A stretch of 64,000 bases of DNA from Bradyrhizobium glycinis (GCF_016031655.1 NZ_JACCHQ010000002.1:1-64000), one strand, 5' to 3'; positions 1-9,517 are shown, counted from the stretch's first letter. Translations and numbers: made by a program. Notes: generated by a model from the letters alone, not told the origin.

Positions 1-207
1 ATCGTGGCTGGGAATGCCGTGTTTGAGCTCCAGAAACTCCCGCAACAGTTCCTCTCGGCCCCTCCCGAAGAATTCGAACTCGGTACAGCTCTTGGCGCCA
101 GCCAGCGTTGCCGCCAAAGCGATGATGACGATATCAGCCAGCGCGTGCCGCGAGTTATCGGCGCGTGGATCCTTGAGAGGTCGGAGCAGGCGCCTGAGTT
201 TGCGCAT
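1..207 (-). CDS. ISAs1-family transposase, N-terminal 69 residues (partial)
   Basis: Reading leftwards from an ATG at 207, the frame stays open to the window edge. The product begins MRKLRRLLRPLKDPR and continues with segments reading HALADIVIIALAATLAG, SCTEFEFFG and KHGIPSHD. This matches the N-terminal DDE_Tnp_1-associated domain of ISAs1 transposases (also called H-repeat-associated proteins), in which a DPR motif, a hydrophobic LPEIL-ALCA-like helix and a GIPSHDTF motif are conserved. A GGGAGA sequence a few bases upstream can serve as ribosome-binding site. The catalytic DDE domain is off-window. Recognition rests on motif memory, not on a search. Confidence 0.75.
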   Translation of the reverse strand, partial: MRKLRRLLRPLKDPRADNSRHALADIVIIALAATLAGAKSCTEFEFFGRGREELLREFLELKHGIPSHD

Positions 208-297
208 TTGGGTCTCCCTCGACAATCGAGAGAAACCCAAAGAATCCAGTTCAAATCGCTTTGCAATACACTACCAACGCCATATGCGATTCCCCTA
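1..297 (-). mobile_element. End of an ISAs1-family insertion sequence, continuing off the left edge
   Basis: The segment contains the 5' part of an ISAs1-type transposase gene and about 90 bp of leader before the neighbouring methyltransferase reading frame is interrupted. The outer boundary is inferred: it should lie near 285-297, where the methyltransferase frame meets a TAG. The far end, the second inverted repeat and any target duplication are outside the window, so completeness cannot be judged. Confidence 0.6.
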
Positions 298-735
298 CTC
301 GAGCTCGGGATGGAGAATGTTGCCGCCGACGTCGGCATCGCGCGTCCCGATTACGCCGCCCGGTTTCAGCACCCGTCGTGCTTCTGCCAGCGCTCTCGTC
401 AGCGCCGCGCGGCGCTGGTGGTAGAGCACCGCGTGAGAGAACACCGCATCGAACGCTTCATTCTCGAAAGGAAGCGCGGCCATGTCGGCTTCGATAAATG
501 CGAGATTGGTAAGGCCCGAATACGACGCGAGCCGATAAGCCATCGCGATCGCATTGGGCTCAATGTCGACGCCGACCGCCGTCCCGACGATCGCTGCGAG
601 CGCAGCTGCGATGGTCCCGGGTCCGCAGCCGGCATCGAGCAGCACCATGTCCGATGTCAGGAACGGGACGAAAAAGGCGGCTGAATCACCGCCTCGCTTC
701 TGCTGAAACGCCACGATGGAGCCGTCGTGCTGCAT
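295..735 (-). pseudogene. Class I SAM-dependent methyltransferase, 3'-truncated next to the IS element
   Basis: This 146-residue product has the SAM-binding motif I (LLDAGCGPGT), an acidic motif II (GVDIEPNAI), and a motif near FDAVFSHAVLYH followed by RVLKPGGVIG, all in the order of ubiE/UbiG-like Methyltransf_11/25 domains. The start at 735 is chosen over 768 because GGGAGGAG lies 2-3 bases before it. The frame stops right after an LHPELE segment, where full-length relatives (roughly 250-280 residues) would continue with a substrate-binding C-terminus. The stop coincides with the beginning of the IS-type sequence, so I infer truncation by insertion. The substrate is unknown. Confidence 0.65.
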
Positions 736-757
736 GACTCCTCCCGGCCGGAACTCC

Positions 758-780
758 GGCGCAGTCATTCAGACTGCGCC
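758..780 (-). terminator. Perfect 9-bp stem hairpin downstream of the MMPL gene
   Basis: GGCGCAGTC and GACTGCGCC are separated by 5 nt, 28-50 bases after the MMPL stop codon and just before the truncated methyltransferase start. No clear U-tract follows, so this may be a weak terminator or a 3'-end-stabilising hairpin rather than a classical Rho-independent terminator. Confidence 0.45.
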
Positions 781-807
781 GATTCCATGTCCGGTGGATG
801 AAGCCTC

Positions 808-3174
808 TCAGATTGCCGGCTTGTCCGTGCCTTGCAGCCTGTCGTGCAGGTTGATCAGCCACATCGCCGTCGGCCGGAGGATGAAAAGGTCGGCGACCAG
901 TGCCATGACCATCGAGAAGGCGCTGAGCCAGCCGAACAGCCGCAGCGACGGCAGGTCGGAGAACACGGTGACGACGAGGCCGCAGGCCAGCACCACCGTG
1001 GTCAGGATCAGCGCAGGTCCCACCAGCACGGTCGCCCGCTCCACCGCCAGCGCCGAGCCGACGCCCGGCTTGTTCTCCAGCCGCAGGCGGTTGAGGAAGT
1101 GGATGGTGGCGGAAAGGCCGAGGCCGAACGAGACCGTGAGCGCGACGACGCTGGCGAATTGCAGTCCCTCGCCCATCGCCCACAGCACCGTGCCCGACAT
1201 CACCACCGGGAAGATGCCCGGCAGGATGCAGGCGAGCATCACCACCCAGGAGCGGAAAGCGAGGCCGATGAAGATCGCGACCAGCGCGAATTCGACGGTG
1301 AGCCCGCGGTTCAGCTTCTCGATCATGTTGGCCGAATTGCGCGCCGCAATTGCAGCGAGACCCGTCACCGCGACCTCGTAACCGGGATGCTTCTTGCGGA
1401 CGGCGTCGAGCTCGGCATCGAGCTTGTCGACGATCGGCAGGAGCTGGCTGGAATCCTTGTCCGGCACGCGGCCGGCGACGACGACGGCGTCCTGCTCGGC
1501 GTCAATGAAGCGCCGCACCAGGTGCTCGGGGATGACGCTGACATATTCCTTCAGCGTCGCGACGTCGGCACTGCCGGCCTTTTCCGCCAGCCAGCGGCGC
1601 AGCGTCTCCAGCGACCAAACGTTGCCGACGCCCGCGGCCTTCTCGACCGTTGCGTGGACCTCGGCGATGGTCTGGAGCGTCTGCGGCGAATAGAGCGATT
1701 CACCCTTGGGGAACACGATCAGCACGTTGACCGGATTGGCGCCGGTGAGCTTGGCATCGAGCCGATCGCTGGCAGCGACCGCCTGGCGCTTGTCCGGCAC
1801 CTGGTCGGCGAGCCGGTAGCGCGGCTCCAGATTGGCATAGATGACGCCGAGGCCGCCGACGAACAGCACCGCGATCAGGCTGAACAGGCCGGGTCGGCCG
1901 ACCATGCGCACCGCGATCCAGTAGCAGAAATTACGCAGCGCCTGGACGCCGGCGTCCGCACCCTGGAACTTGACTGCGAAGACCTTCTCGTTGCGCACGA
2001 ACAGGACGCCGAACACCGGCACCAGCGACAGCACCGCGACCAGCGCGATGATGGTGGCGGCAAGGCCCGCTTCGCCGAACTTGCGGATCAGGTCGGAGTC
2101 GGAGAATTGCAGCGCGATGAAGGAGATGCCGGCGGTGCCGTGCGTCAGCACGCAGGCCGGCCCCACCACCAGCACCGCGTTCTTGAACGCGGTGAACTTG
2201 TCCTGGCCGGCGATCAGCCGGTCGCGCGCGGCGAAGGTCAGCTGCATCGAATCTGAGAAGCTGATGACCATGATGAGCGGCGTCATCACGTTCAGGAACA
2301 TGTTGAGGTTGAAATTGGCCCAGCCGAGCGCGCCGAGCGCCAGCAGAATCGCGATCATCGGCGGGAATGCCGCCGCGATCATGAACGAGATCTTGCGGAA
2401 GAAGATGATGGCGATGATACAGCCGGCGAGGATGCCGAGAATGTTGTAGGTCAGCCCGTCACGCTCGACCGCATTGCGGATCTCGAGCTGCATCACCGGC
2501 ACGCCCGAGAGCTGCACGTTGAGCCCGGTGTCGCCGAGATCCTCCTTCATCAGCGCGCGGATGTCGCCGACGGTCTTGGTCAGCTTGTTGGAGCCGACCA
2601 CTTCAGGATCGAGCGACAGTACGATCAGCGCCAGCGTGCCGTCCTCCGACAGCAGCTTGCCGCGGATGATCTCGTTGTTCTTGACGGTCTCGATGAACTT
2701 GTCATAGGCCGCGCCCTCAGGCAGCTCGGCCGGGAACAGCGCCGCCGGCAGCTTGCCGGGGGCCGGCGCCTGGCGCGCCGAGAACAGCGAGACGAGGCCG
2801 CGCGTGCCTTCGACCAGCTGCAGGTCGGTGACGAAGTCGCGCAGCTTCTCCAGGTTGTTCCGCTCCAGCAGAGTCTTGCCCTCGACCACGACGAGGACAT
2901 CGAACTCCTCCGCCGGGAACTTCTTGGTGACCTCTTCGTACTGGCGGAACTCGCGACTGTCGGAGCGGAACAGCTGCGACAGCGAATCGTCGATCTTGAT
3001 CCGGTAGATCCCGAACACCGCGCCGACGATCAGCGCGAGCAGGACGATGCAGGAGACGATCGGGGCCCGAACGGCGATCAGCCCGAGACGCTCCAGCCCG
3101 AAGGCGATGGAGGACGTAGGTCCCTGCTCGACCTTGTCGACATGAACCTCACTCTCACTGTGCTTTTCGAGCAT
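808..3174 (-). CDS. MMPL/RND-family transporter (HpnN-like)
   Basis: This 788-residue inner-membrane protein has the duplicated RND layout: TM1 around residues 34-56, a large periplasmic loop to about 230, a five-helix block (about 240-390), then a second TM helix near 425, another periplasmic loop, and a C-terminal helix block (about 625-775). This is the architecture of the MMPL/HAE3 group, which includes HpnN, the hopanoid exporter, and other lipid flippases. It lies about 200 bp downstream of eutC on the same strand as hpnP, which makes lipid (possibly hopanoid) transport an attractive inference. True hpnN is usually longer and sits in the main hopanoid cluster, so I do not assign the symbol. 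The start has only a short AAGG immediately upstream. Confidence 0.8.
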   Translation of the reverse strand: MLEKHSESEVHVDKVEQGPTSSIAFGLERLGLIAVRAPIVSCIVLLALIVGAVFGIYRIKIDDSLSQLFRSDSREFRQYEEVTKKFPAEEFDVLVVVEGKTLLERNNLEKLRDFVTDLQLVEGTRGLVSLFSARQAPAPGKLPAALFPAELPEGAAYDKFIETVKNNEIIRGKLLSEDGTLALIVLSLDPEVVGSNKLTKTVGDIRALMKEDLGDTGLNVQLSGVPVMQLEIRNAVERDGLTYNILGILAGCIIAIIFFRKISFMIAAAFPPMIAILLALGALGWANFNLNMFLNVMTPLIMVISFSDSMQLTFAARDRLIAGQDKFTAFKNAVLVVGPACVLTHGTAGISFIALQFSDSDLIRKFGEAGLAATIIALVAVLSLVPVFGVLFVRNEKVFAVKFQGADAGVQALRNFCYWIAVRMVGRPGLFSLIAVLFVGGLGVIYANLEPRYRLADQVPDKRQAVAASDRLDAKLTGANPVNVLIVFPKGESLYSPQTLQTIAEVHATVEKAAGVGNVWSLETLRRWLAEKAGSADVATLKEYVSVIPEHLVRRFIDAEQDAVVVAGRVPDKDSSQLLPIVDKLDAELDAVRKKHPGYEVAVTGLAAIAARNSANMIEKLNRGLTVEFALVAIFIGLAFRSWVVMLACILPGIFPVVMSGTVLWAMGEGLQFASVVALTVSFGLGLSATIHFLNRLRLENKPGVGSALAVERATVLVGPALILTTVVLACGLVVTVFSDLPSLRLFGWLSAFSMVMALVADLFILRPTAMWLINLHDRLQGTDKPAI

Positions 3175-3381
3175 GCCTTATCCAGTTCCTAAATCGGCTC
3201 GGCCTGTGAGCTTATCGCGCCGCGCGAACGGCTTGAAAACGCCATACCAATGGGAGGCTTGCCCTTTGAAAATGCGCGGAAAATCGCCGGCAGCGGTTTA
3301 GCAGGTCAACAGGTCTTTTCGCAAGCAGGCCAAGCCCTGCCGAATCGATGGAAAAGCGGCGATCCGGGCCTGGAATGACCG

Positions 3382-4167
3382 TCATCCCGGCGAGAATGTG
3401 CCAATCTGGCGCGGCGCGCGGTCCGCGCTCTCGTCCTTCAGCGCCACGCCGGTGACCTCCCGGGCCAGCCCCTCGCGAACCAGCCAGGCGATCTTGAACG
3501 CCGCCTCGTCGTGGCTCAACCCGGCGTGGTGGATGTTGGAGACGCAATTGCGCTCGGCATCGGTGCGGCCGGGCCTCGGCGCGAAGGTCAGATAGGCGCC
3601 GAGGCTGTCGGGCGCGGAGAGGCCCGGCCGCTCGCCGATAAGCATCACGACCATGCGCGCGCCGAGAATGGCGCCGATCTCGTCGCCGAGCGCCACCCGC
3701 GCGCCCGATACGACGACGACATGGCGAACCGCGACAGCATCCCCCTCCGCAAGCGATTGCAACAGGCGCTTCACCACGGCGATCGCATGGGCGTGGACCG
3801 CCGCCGCGGACAGGCCGTCTCCGATCACGACAGCGAGCTGGCTCGGCGCCAAGACGCTTCGTGCTAGAAGCTGGGCCGAGGCGGGGTCGAGCTGCCGTCC
3901 CAGATCCGGACGCCGCAGATAGTCGCTGCGATCGACCGCCCGGCTCCTCACCTCGGTCACCGCAACACCGAGTGCATCGAGATCGGCGAGCAGACGCGGC
4001 GTATCGAAGGCCGCATGCACAGCATCGCGGGCGCGGGCATGGTCCAGCGTGAAATCGAGCAGCGCCTTCGTCGGCAGGCTCGCGCCGCTGCGTCCCAGCG
4101 CGACGCGCGCGGGCGTGAACGACCTGAGGTCGATGGTCGGACGAACCGGAACGGATCTGTCGCTCAT
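3382..4167 (-). CDS. eutC: Ethanolamine ammonia-lyase, small (light) subunit
   Basis: The 261-residue product matches EutC: it has an [18 protein letters not shown] N-terminal segment, a helix reading [16 protein letters not shown], and later segments such as [29 protein letters not shown] and NCVSNIH. EutC combines with EutB to form the adenosylcobalamin-dependent lyase that splits ethanolamine to acetaldehyde and ammonia. The ATG overlaps the stop of hpnP (ATGA, 4 bp), implying translational coupling. No eut microcompartment shell genes are present, so this is the cytosolic-type EutBC arrangement used mainly for nitrogen or carbon scavenging. Confidence 0.93.
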   Translation of the reverse strand: MSDRSVPVRPTIDLRSFTPARVALGRSGASLPTKALLDFTLDHARARDAVHAAFDTPRLLADLDALGVAVTEVRSRAVDRSDYLRRPDLGRQLDPASAQLLARSVLAPSQLAVVIGDGLSAAAVHAHAIAVVKRLLQSLAEGDAVAVRHVVVVSGARVALGDEIGAILGARMVVMLIGERPGLSAPDSLGAYLTFAPRPGRTDAERNCVSNIHHAGLSHDEAAFKIAWLVREGLAREVTGVALKDESADRAPRQIGTFSPG

Positions 4168-5750
4168 TCGGCGGGAACGGCGGCCTCGCGCAGCCGGATC
4201 GAATAGTTCGAGGCGTTCTGCTCGCCGCTGGAGGCCGCGCGCGCAAAGGTGATGAGGTGATGGGCGATCGTGGCACAGCCGATCAAGCCTTCGAGATCAC
4301 CGCGCCTGATGCGGCCCAGCGCGAACTTCCAGAACACGCGCCTGTAGTCGCCGAGCACGCCGATCTTCCAGAAGAGGTTGCGCAGCATGACGAGAGCGCG
4401 TCTGATATTGGGCCACGTCTTCATCTCGTCCGACACCGGCACCTTGAGCCGATTCACATAGACGTGGTCGCATTGGTGCTGATAGCGCGCGTAGACCTTC
4501 TCGGGCGCGTAGGCGACCGCCATGGCGTGCTTCCATGACGCGACGACCTCGTCGTAGGGCAGCAGGAAATCGACGTTAGAATCGCGGCCGTCGTCGTGGA
4601 TGAGGCGCCCGTCGCGCTCCAGACGGTCCCACAGGGGCGTCTTCGGCAGCGCCTGGAGCAGGTTGATGGTGAGCAGCGGAATCCGGGACTCCTCGACGAA
4701 GGCGAGCAGCGCTTCCGAGGTGTTCGGCTTGTCGGTGTCGAGCCCCATGATGATGCCCGAGACCACCTCCATGCCGTAGGAGTTGATGGTGCGCACGCCC
4801 TCCAGGATCGGGACCATCATATTATGGTCCTTGTGCATCGCATGCAATGCATCCGGATCGGGCGTCTCGATGCCGCAGAAGATGGTGATGAAATAGGCCT
4901 CGCGCATCTTCTCGAGGATCTCGGGGCGCTTGGCGATGTTGAGCGTCGCCTCGCAGGCGAGCCGCACCACATAGCCGGTCCGCTTCTGCCACTCGATCAG
5001 GTGCGGCAGCAGGTCCATGGCCGCCTTTCGGTTGCCGATGAAATTGTCGTCGACGAAATAGACCGTGTCGGTCATGCCGCATTCGCGCAGGCGGTCGAGC
5101 TCGGCGATGATCTGCTGCGGCGTCTTGATGCGCGGATTGCGGCCATAGAGACCGGGGATGTCACAGAACTCGCACTGATAGGGACAGCCGCTGGAATATT
5201 GGATGCTGCCGAGGAAGTACTTCTTCACATCGGCGAGCTCATAGGCCGGGATCGGAAACTCCGTCATCGGCACGCGGTCCTTGGTCGTGAGCACGACTTG
5301 GCTCTCCGGACGCGAGGTGTCGCGCGACAGGATCTCGATCAGCTGGTTGGTGGCGTCGCCGAGCTCGCCGACATGCAGATAATCGAACGACGGATAATAG
5401 TCGGGGCAGGCGCTGACGGAGGGCCCGCCGAGCGCGACCGGTAGATCGAACTCATGGGCGCGGCGGCAGATGTCGTTCATCTGCTGACGCTGGATGTGCA
5501 TGCCGCTGACGAAGACGGCCTCCGCCCACTCGAACTCCTCCCTCGTCGTGCGGCGCAGATTCTCGTCGACGAATTTGACCTGCCACTCTTTCGGAAGGTA
5601 GGCGGAGATCAGCAAGAGCCCCTGCGGCGGCATGAAGGCGCGGACGCCATCGGTCAGGGGATAGGAATACTCGAACGTGCCGAAGGACGAGGTGTAGCGC
5701 GGAAACACGCAGAGAATCCGCCGGGACGTTCCGTTACTTTCAGCTCGCAT
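4164..5750 (-). CDS. hpnP: Hopanoid C-2 methyltransferase, B12-binding radical SAM enzyme
   Basis: This 528-residue protein has an N-terminal cobalamin-binding fold ([18 protein letters not shown] around 108-124), then the radical-SAM CxxxCxxC cluster at C189, C193 and C196 within [11 protein letters not shown], and a C-terminal region ending in a [16 protein letters not shown] tail. Length, the start MRAES and overall wording agree with HpnP of Rhodopseudomonas palustris as I remember it. HpnP methylates hopanoids at C-2 to give 2-methylhopanoids. A strong GGGGGAG precedes the ATG. The gene sits between eutB and eutC on the same strand, 144 bp after eutB and overlapping eutC. Both enzymes use cobalamin, but I see no obvious cobalamin riboswitch upstream. 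Confidence 0.92.
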   Translation of the reverse strand: MRAESNGTSRRILCVFPRYTSSFGTFEYSYPLTDGVRAFMPPQGLLLISAYLPKEWQVKFVDENLRRTTREEFEWAEAVFVSGMHIQRQQMNDICRRAHEFDLPVALGGPSVSACPDYYPSFDYLHVGELGDATNQLIEILSRDTSRPESQVVLTTKDRVPMTEFPIPAYELADVKKYFLGSIQYSSGCPYQCEFCDIPGLYGRNPRIKTPQQIIAELDRLRECGMTDTVYFVDDNFIGNRKAAMDLLPHLIEWQKRTGYVVRLACEATLNIAKRPEILEKMREAYFITIFCGIETPDPDALHAMHKDHNMMVPILEGVRTINSYGMEVVSGIIMGLDTDKPNTSEALLAFVEESRIPLLTINLLQALPKTPLWDRLERDGRLIHDDGRDSNVDFLLPYDEVVASWKHAMAVAYAPEKVYARYQHQCDHVYVNRLKVPVSDEMKTWPNIRRALVMLRNLFWKIGVLGDYRRVFWKFALGRIRRGDLEGLIGCATIAHHLITFARAASSGEQNASNYSIRLREAAVPAE

Positions 5751-5894
5751 CTAAGCTCCCCCGCCACGACCTGGTTGCGGAAATCGCCAGCCCGACACAT
5801 AGCGTAATGCTGCGGCTGGAATTTCTCAATATTGTGGCGAGAGCATAATCCTGGGACGCACCGATGGTTTCCTGAGCGACTTGCCCCCTCCGCG

Positions 5895-7277
5895 TCATGC
5901 GATCAGCCGCGCGGCAAAATCCGGCAGCAGGCCTGGATCGCCGGCAAGACGGAAATCTGCGCCTGTAATGCCCGCGCGCGCCAGCCAGTCGTCGAATTCC
6001 GGCGCGCGGCGCAGCGCGAAGACGTCGCGGACATAGAGCGCGTCGTGGAAGGACGTCGACTGATAGTTCAACATGACGTCGTCGGCACCAGGAACGCCCA
6101 TGATGAAGGTGACGCCAGCGGCGGCGAGCAGCGTCAGGAGATTGTCCATGTCGTCCTGATCCGCCTCGGCGTGGTTGGTGTAGCAGATGTCGACCCCGAG
6201 CGGCAGGCCGAGCAGCTTGCCGCAGAAATGATCCTCCAGCCCGGCACGGATGATTTCCTTGCCGTCGTAGAGATATTCGGGGCCGATGAAGCCGACCACG
6301 CTGTTGACCAGCAGCGGGGCAAAGGCACGGGCGACCGCATAGGCGCGCGCCTCGCAGGTCTGCTGGTCGACGCCGTGATGGGCACCCGCCGACAGCGCCG
6401 AGCCCTGGCCGGTCTCGAAATACATCAGGTTCCGCCCCACGGTGCCGCGCGACTGCGACAGCCCAGCCTCTTGCGCCTCCCGGAGCAGCGCGAGGTCGAT
6501 GCCGAAGCTGCGGTTAGCGGCCTCGGTACCCGCGACCGACTGGAAGACGAGGTCGACCGGCACGCCCTGCCCGATCAGCGACAGCGTCGTCGTGACATGG
6601 GTCAGGACGCAGCCTTGCGTCGGGATCTGCAGCCGCGCGATGATTTCGTCGAGCAGCCGCAGCAATTGCGCAATGACGGCGGGATCGTCGCTCGCGGGAT
6701 TGATGCCGATGCAGGCATCGCCCGCCCCCAGCAGGATGCCGTCGAGGATCGAGGCGGTGATGCCCCTGGCGTCGTCGAACGGGTGGTTCGGCTGCAACCG
6801 TGTGCTCATCCGCCCCTTCAGGCCGATCGTGTTGCGAAAGGCGGTGGTGACCTCGCATTTCCGTGCCGCCAGGATCAGATCCTGGTTGCGCATCAGCTTC
6901 GACACCGCGGCCGCCATCTCCGGCGTGATGCCGCCGGCCAGCTTGCGCAGGACCTCGGGCGTTGCGGCGTCCGACAGCAGCCAGTCGCGGAAGGCACCGA
7001 CCGTCAGCGATGCCACCGGCGCGAACGCCTCGGCGTCATGGCTGTCGATGACGAGGCGGGTGACCTCGTCGGCCTCGTAGGGAACGACGGCTTCCTGCAG
7101 GAACTGGCCGAGCGGCACATCGGCGAGCGCCATCCGCGCGGCGATCATCTGCTCGGAGCTGGTAGCGGCAATTCCGGCCAGCCGGTCGCCGGAGCGCGGG
7201 GGTGTCGCCTTCGCGAGCAGGTCGCGCAGGTCAGGGAAGCTGTAGGTCGTGGCGTCGATGCTGTGGCGGTAGACCAA
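5895..7277 (-). CDS. eutB: Ethanolamine ammonia-lyase, large (heavy) subunit
   Basis: The 460-residue product carries EutB hallmarks: YRHSIDATTYSFPDL at the N-terminus, GGITPEMAAAVSKLM, then STRLQPNHP followed by DGILLGAGDACIGINPASDD, and late segments around GVDICYTNHAEADQDDMDNL and FIMGVPGADDVMLNYQ. It forms the catalytic TIM barrel of the AdoCbl-dependent lyase with EutC. The start is a TTG at 7277 preceded by GGAGAG at good spacing; upstream extension to 7379 would add 34 residues that do not resemble the family. It is the first gene of the eutB-hpnP-eutC-MMPL series. Confidence 0.93.
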   Translation of the reverse strand: MVYRHSIDATTYSFPDLRDLLAKATPPRSGDRLAGIAATSSEQMIAARMALADVPLGQFLQEAVVPYEADEVTRLVIDSHDAEAFAPVASLTVGAFRDWLLSDAATPEVLRKLAGGITPEMAAAVSKLMRNQDLILAARKCEVTTAFRNTIGLKGRMSTRLQPNHPFDDARGITASILDGILLGAGDACIGINPASDDPAVIAQLLRLLDEIIARLQIPTQGCVLTHVTTTLSLIGQGVPVDLVFQSVAGTEAANRSFGIDLALLREAQEAGLSQSRGTVGRNLMYFETGQGSALSAGAHHGVDQQTCEARAYAVARAFAPLLVNSVVGFIGPEYLYDGKEIIRAGLEDHFCGKLLGLPLGVDICYTNHAEADQDDMDNLLTLLAAAGVTFIMGVPGADDVMLNYQSTSFHDALYVRDVFALRRAPEFDDWLARAGITGADFRLAGDPGLLPDFAARLIA

Positions 7278-7500
7278 GGGTCTCTCCGGGGTTGCTCGGC
7301 CAGCGGCCGACTCCAGAACTATCCTGAAACTAAACCTTCGGATCAAGACGCTGAAATGACTTGCCTTTCCTCCGCCCAAGGGCGGAGGCGGCCAAGCCGC
7401 GCGTTAACGCAGCGTCCATCTTCGTTCTGCATAGTTTTGCATCGATTTTGCCTGACCCCGTTCACCGGCCGGTCAGGCCAATCCGGGCTCCTTGAACACC
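7278..7500. promoter_or_regulatory. Divergent promoter region between eutB and the chemoreceptor, with a palindrome
   Basis: The gap drives eutB to the left and the chemoreceptor to the right. It contains a 20-bp hairpin-forming sequence at 7369-7388 (CCTCCGCCC, AA, GGGCGGAGG) and a 10-bp palindrome GCGTTAACGC at 7401-7410. On the eutB side the hairpin would fall in the upstream or leader region. I looked for an EcfG-type GGAAC-N17-CGTT promoter, reported for hpnP in Rhodopseudomonas, and did not find a convincing one here or before hpnP. Confidence 0.4.
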
Positions 7501-9240
7501 ATGACATTCGACCGATCTGGGAATGCCGCCAAGCCGGCAGGCCGCTTCACGGTTACTAGCAAGCTCTATGCGATCTTCTCGCTGTTCGCGCTGCTCACGG
7601 CAGCGATCGCGATATTGTCCGACTACAACAGCCGCCGCAGCGCGGACCTCGCAAATGCGATCGAGACGGCCAATGCCGCCGCGCTCAACGTCGAGCGGGT
7701 CAACTCGCTGGTCTATGCGGTGGTGATGGAATCGCGCGGCGTCTACATGTCGACCGAACCGGCCGTGGTGAAGAAATACGGCGACGGCCTGCTCAAGTTC
7801 AACGCCCAGATCCTCGACGTCGTGAAACGCTGGGAGACCATCGTCAAGGCCGACGATGCCGAGCAGTTCGCCACCTTCAAGAAGCGCATCGAGCAGTTCG
7901 TCGAGTTCCGCAAGGAGCTGGTGCGGCGCGGCGTCGAGATCAACGCGGCGGCAGGCCGTGAATGGGGCGACAACGACGCCAACCGCAGCGTGCGCTCGGC
8001 GCTGAACAAGGACCTCGAGGCGCTGTCCAAGGTGTATGCCGAGCGCGCCAGGCAGATCGCGCAGCAGACCGAGACCAACCGCACATTTTCGTTCATCCTC
8101 ACCTGCCTCGGCGGTGTGGCGCTGGCCCTCGTCGTCGTCGGCATCGTCATCATTGCCCGCTCGATCGCCCGGCCACTCGCGGCGATCACCGCCACCATCA
8201 AGCAGGTCGCCGACGGCGCCGAAAATGTCGTGGTGCCGCACGCGGGCCGCGCCGACGAGATCGGCGCGCTGGCCCGCGCCATCCAGGTGTTCCAGGACTC
8301 GATGGGGCGCAACCGCAACCTCGCCTCGCAAGTGTCGCAGGACGCCGCCGCGCGCGAGGAGCGCGCTCGTCACATCGAGCGGTCGGTCGAGCAATTTCGC
8401 GAGGCGATCGGCGCGATCATGCGCGGCCTCAGCGACAACGCCTCCGTCATGCGCGAGACGGCGCAGACCATCACGCGTGTCACCGCGGATGCGAGCAGCC
8501 GCGCCGGCACCGCGGCGAACGCCACCGAGCAGGCCTCGCACAACGTCACCGCGGTCGCGGGCGCGGCTGAGGAGCTTTCGGCCTCGGTGGTGGAGATCGG
8601 CCGCCAGGTGCGGCAGAGCGCGGGCGCGGTCGAGCAGACCGGCCAGCGCACCGAGAAGTCGATCTCCGAGATCGAGAGCCTCGCTGCAGCCACGCAACGC
8701 ATCGACGGCGTGCTCAGCCTGATCCAGGCGATCGCCGAGCAGACCAACCTGCTCGCGCTGAACGCCACTATCGAGGCGGCGCGCGCCGGCGATGCCGGCC
8801 GCGGTTTTGCGGTCGTCGCCCACGAGGTGAAGGCGCTCGCGGGCCAGACCGCCAAGGCCACGGCCGAGATCAGCGAAAACGTCGCGATGATCCAGGCCTC
8901 GACGCGGAATGCGGTGGACGCCGTCCGCGAGATCGGCGGGGCGGTGCGCGAGATCAACGAGGTCACGTCTGCGATCGCCGGCGCGATCGGCCAGCAGGAC
9001 CAGGCCACGCGCGAGATCTCCTCCAACGCGCAAAGCGCCGCGCAAGGCAACGAGACGCTGGTGGCGAACATCACCTCGCTGCGCGATGCCATCGGCGAGA
9101 CCGATACGGCCGCGGCTTCGGTGCTCACCGCCGCCAGCAGCCTGACCGAGACGGCGCAGACGCTGTCGCGGGAGGTGGAGACGTTCTTCCAGAACCTGCG
9201 CGCGGGGTCGGCGGGCAGTCGCATCGCCAAGGCGGGGTAG
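7501..9240 (+). CDS. Methyl-accepting chemotaxis protein
   Basis: This is a 579-residue transmembrane chemoreceptor: TM1 about residues 22-42, a helical periplasmic domain of roughly 150 residues (four-helix-bundle type), TM2 about 197-220, a HAMP domain ([11 protein letters not shown] onward), and a C-terminal signalling domain whose hairpin tip reads [20 protein letters not shown], the site that contacts CheA and CheW. It signals ligand binding to the flagellar motor. A TTG three codons upstream (7492) is an alternative start; neither has a strong Shine-Dalgarno sequence. No che or fli genes are nearby, so it is an orphan receptor with unknown ligand; ethanolamine is a speculative candidate because of the divergent eut operon. 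Confidence 0.92.
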   Translation: MTFDRSGNAAKPAGRFTVTSKLYAIFSLFALLTAAIAILSDYNSRRSADLANAIETANAAALNVERVNSLVYAVVMESRGVYMSTEPAVVKKYGDGLLKFNAQILDVVKRWETIVKADDAEQFATFKKRIEQFVEFRKELVRRGVEINAAAGREWGDNDANRSVRSALNKDLEALSKVYAERARQIAQQTETNRTFSFILTCLGGVALALVVVGIVIIARSIARPLAAITATIKQVADGAENVVVPHAGRADEIGALARAIQVFQDSMGRNRNLASQVSQDAAAREERARHIERSVEQFREAIGAIMRGLSDNASVMRETAQTITRVTADASSRAGTAANATEQASHNVTAVAGAAEELSASVVEIGRQVRQSAGAVEQTGQRTEKSISEIESLAAATQRIDGVLSLIQAIAEQTNLLALNATIEAARAGDAGRGFAVVAHEVKALAGQTAKATAEISENVAMIQASTRNAVDAVREIGGAVREINEVTSAIAGAIGQQDQATREISSNAQSAAQGNETLVANITSLRDAIGETDTAAASVLTAASSLTETAQTLSREVETFFQNLRAGSAGSRIAKAG

Positions 9241-9517
9241 CGCCTCGCCGCGAAGGCGGTCGCTCCGACATAAAACTGAAAAACAACCCCATGCACAGTA
9301 GCCGGGGCCAGGTTTTTCAATGGCTTGGCGGCCGGCGCGAAGCCCTGCTGTTTTTACGAATCGACTTTGACTCGTCGGGCAAAACACTGGCATGATGTCA
9401 CCATGGCGAGCATGGCGCCGGTGCCGCGGCCGGCGCACGACCGAACGAAGTGACGGCTCTGAGCCCCATCGAGCGACCGATAAGCGTGCCTCCATGCGGT
9501 CGACGATCGTGAGACGA
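9241..9517. other. Intergenic spacer, probable dispersed-repeat remnant
   Basis: There is no convincing ORF. The stretch from about 9272 to 9400 (AAACTGAAAAACAACCCCATG, then GACTCGTCGGGCAAAACACTGG) resembles a sequence I associate with recurrent Bradyrhizobium intergenic repeats, but it has no second copy in this window. The two flanking genes converge here. Confidence 0.3.

Noticed and set aside
4..684. Long plus-strand reading frame over the left edge (226 residues)
   Set aside because: It runs antisense to both a recognisable transposase N-terminus and a methyltransferase; composition (Arg/His-rich) is that of a GC-driven shadow frame.
5751..5894. Cobalamin riboswitch or EcfG promoter upstream of hpnP
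   Set aside because: No B12-box-like conserved segment or GGAAC-N16/17-CGTT pair could be identified by eye in the 144-bp gap.
5832..7559. 575-residue plus-strand frame opposite eutB
   Set aside because: Shadow of eutB, rich in Arg, Gln and Asp, and without a ribosome-binding site.
7462..9495. 677-residue minus-strand frame
   Set aside because: It is fully antisense to the chemoreceptor, which has clear HAMP and signalling-tip motifs; it is rich in Arg, His and Asp and has no domain.
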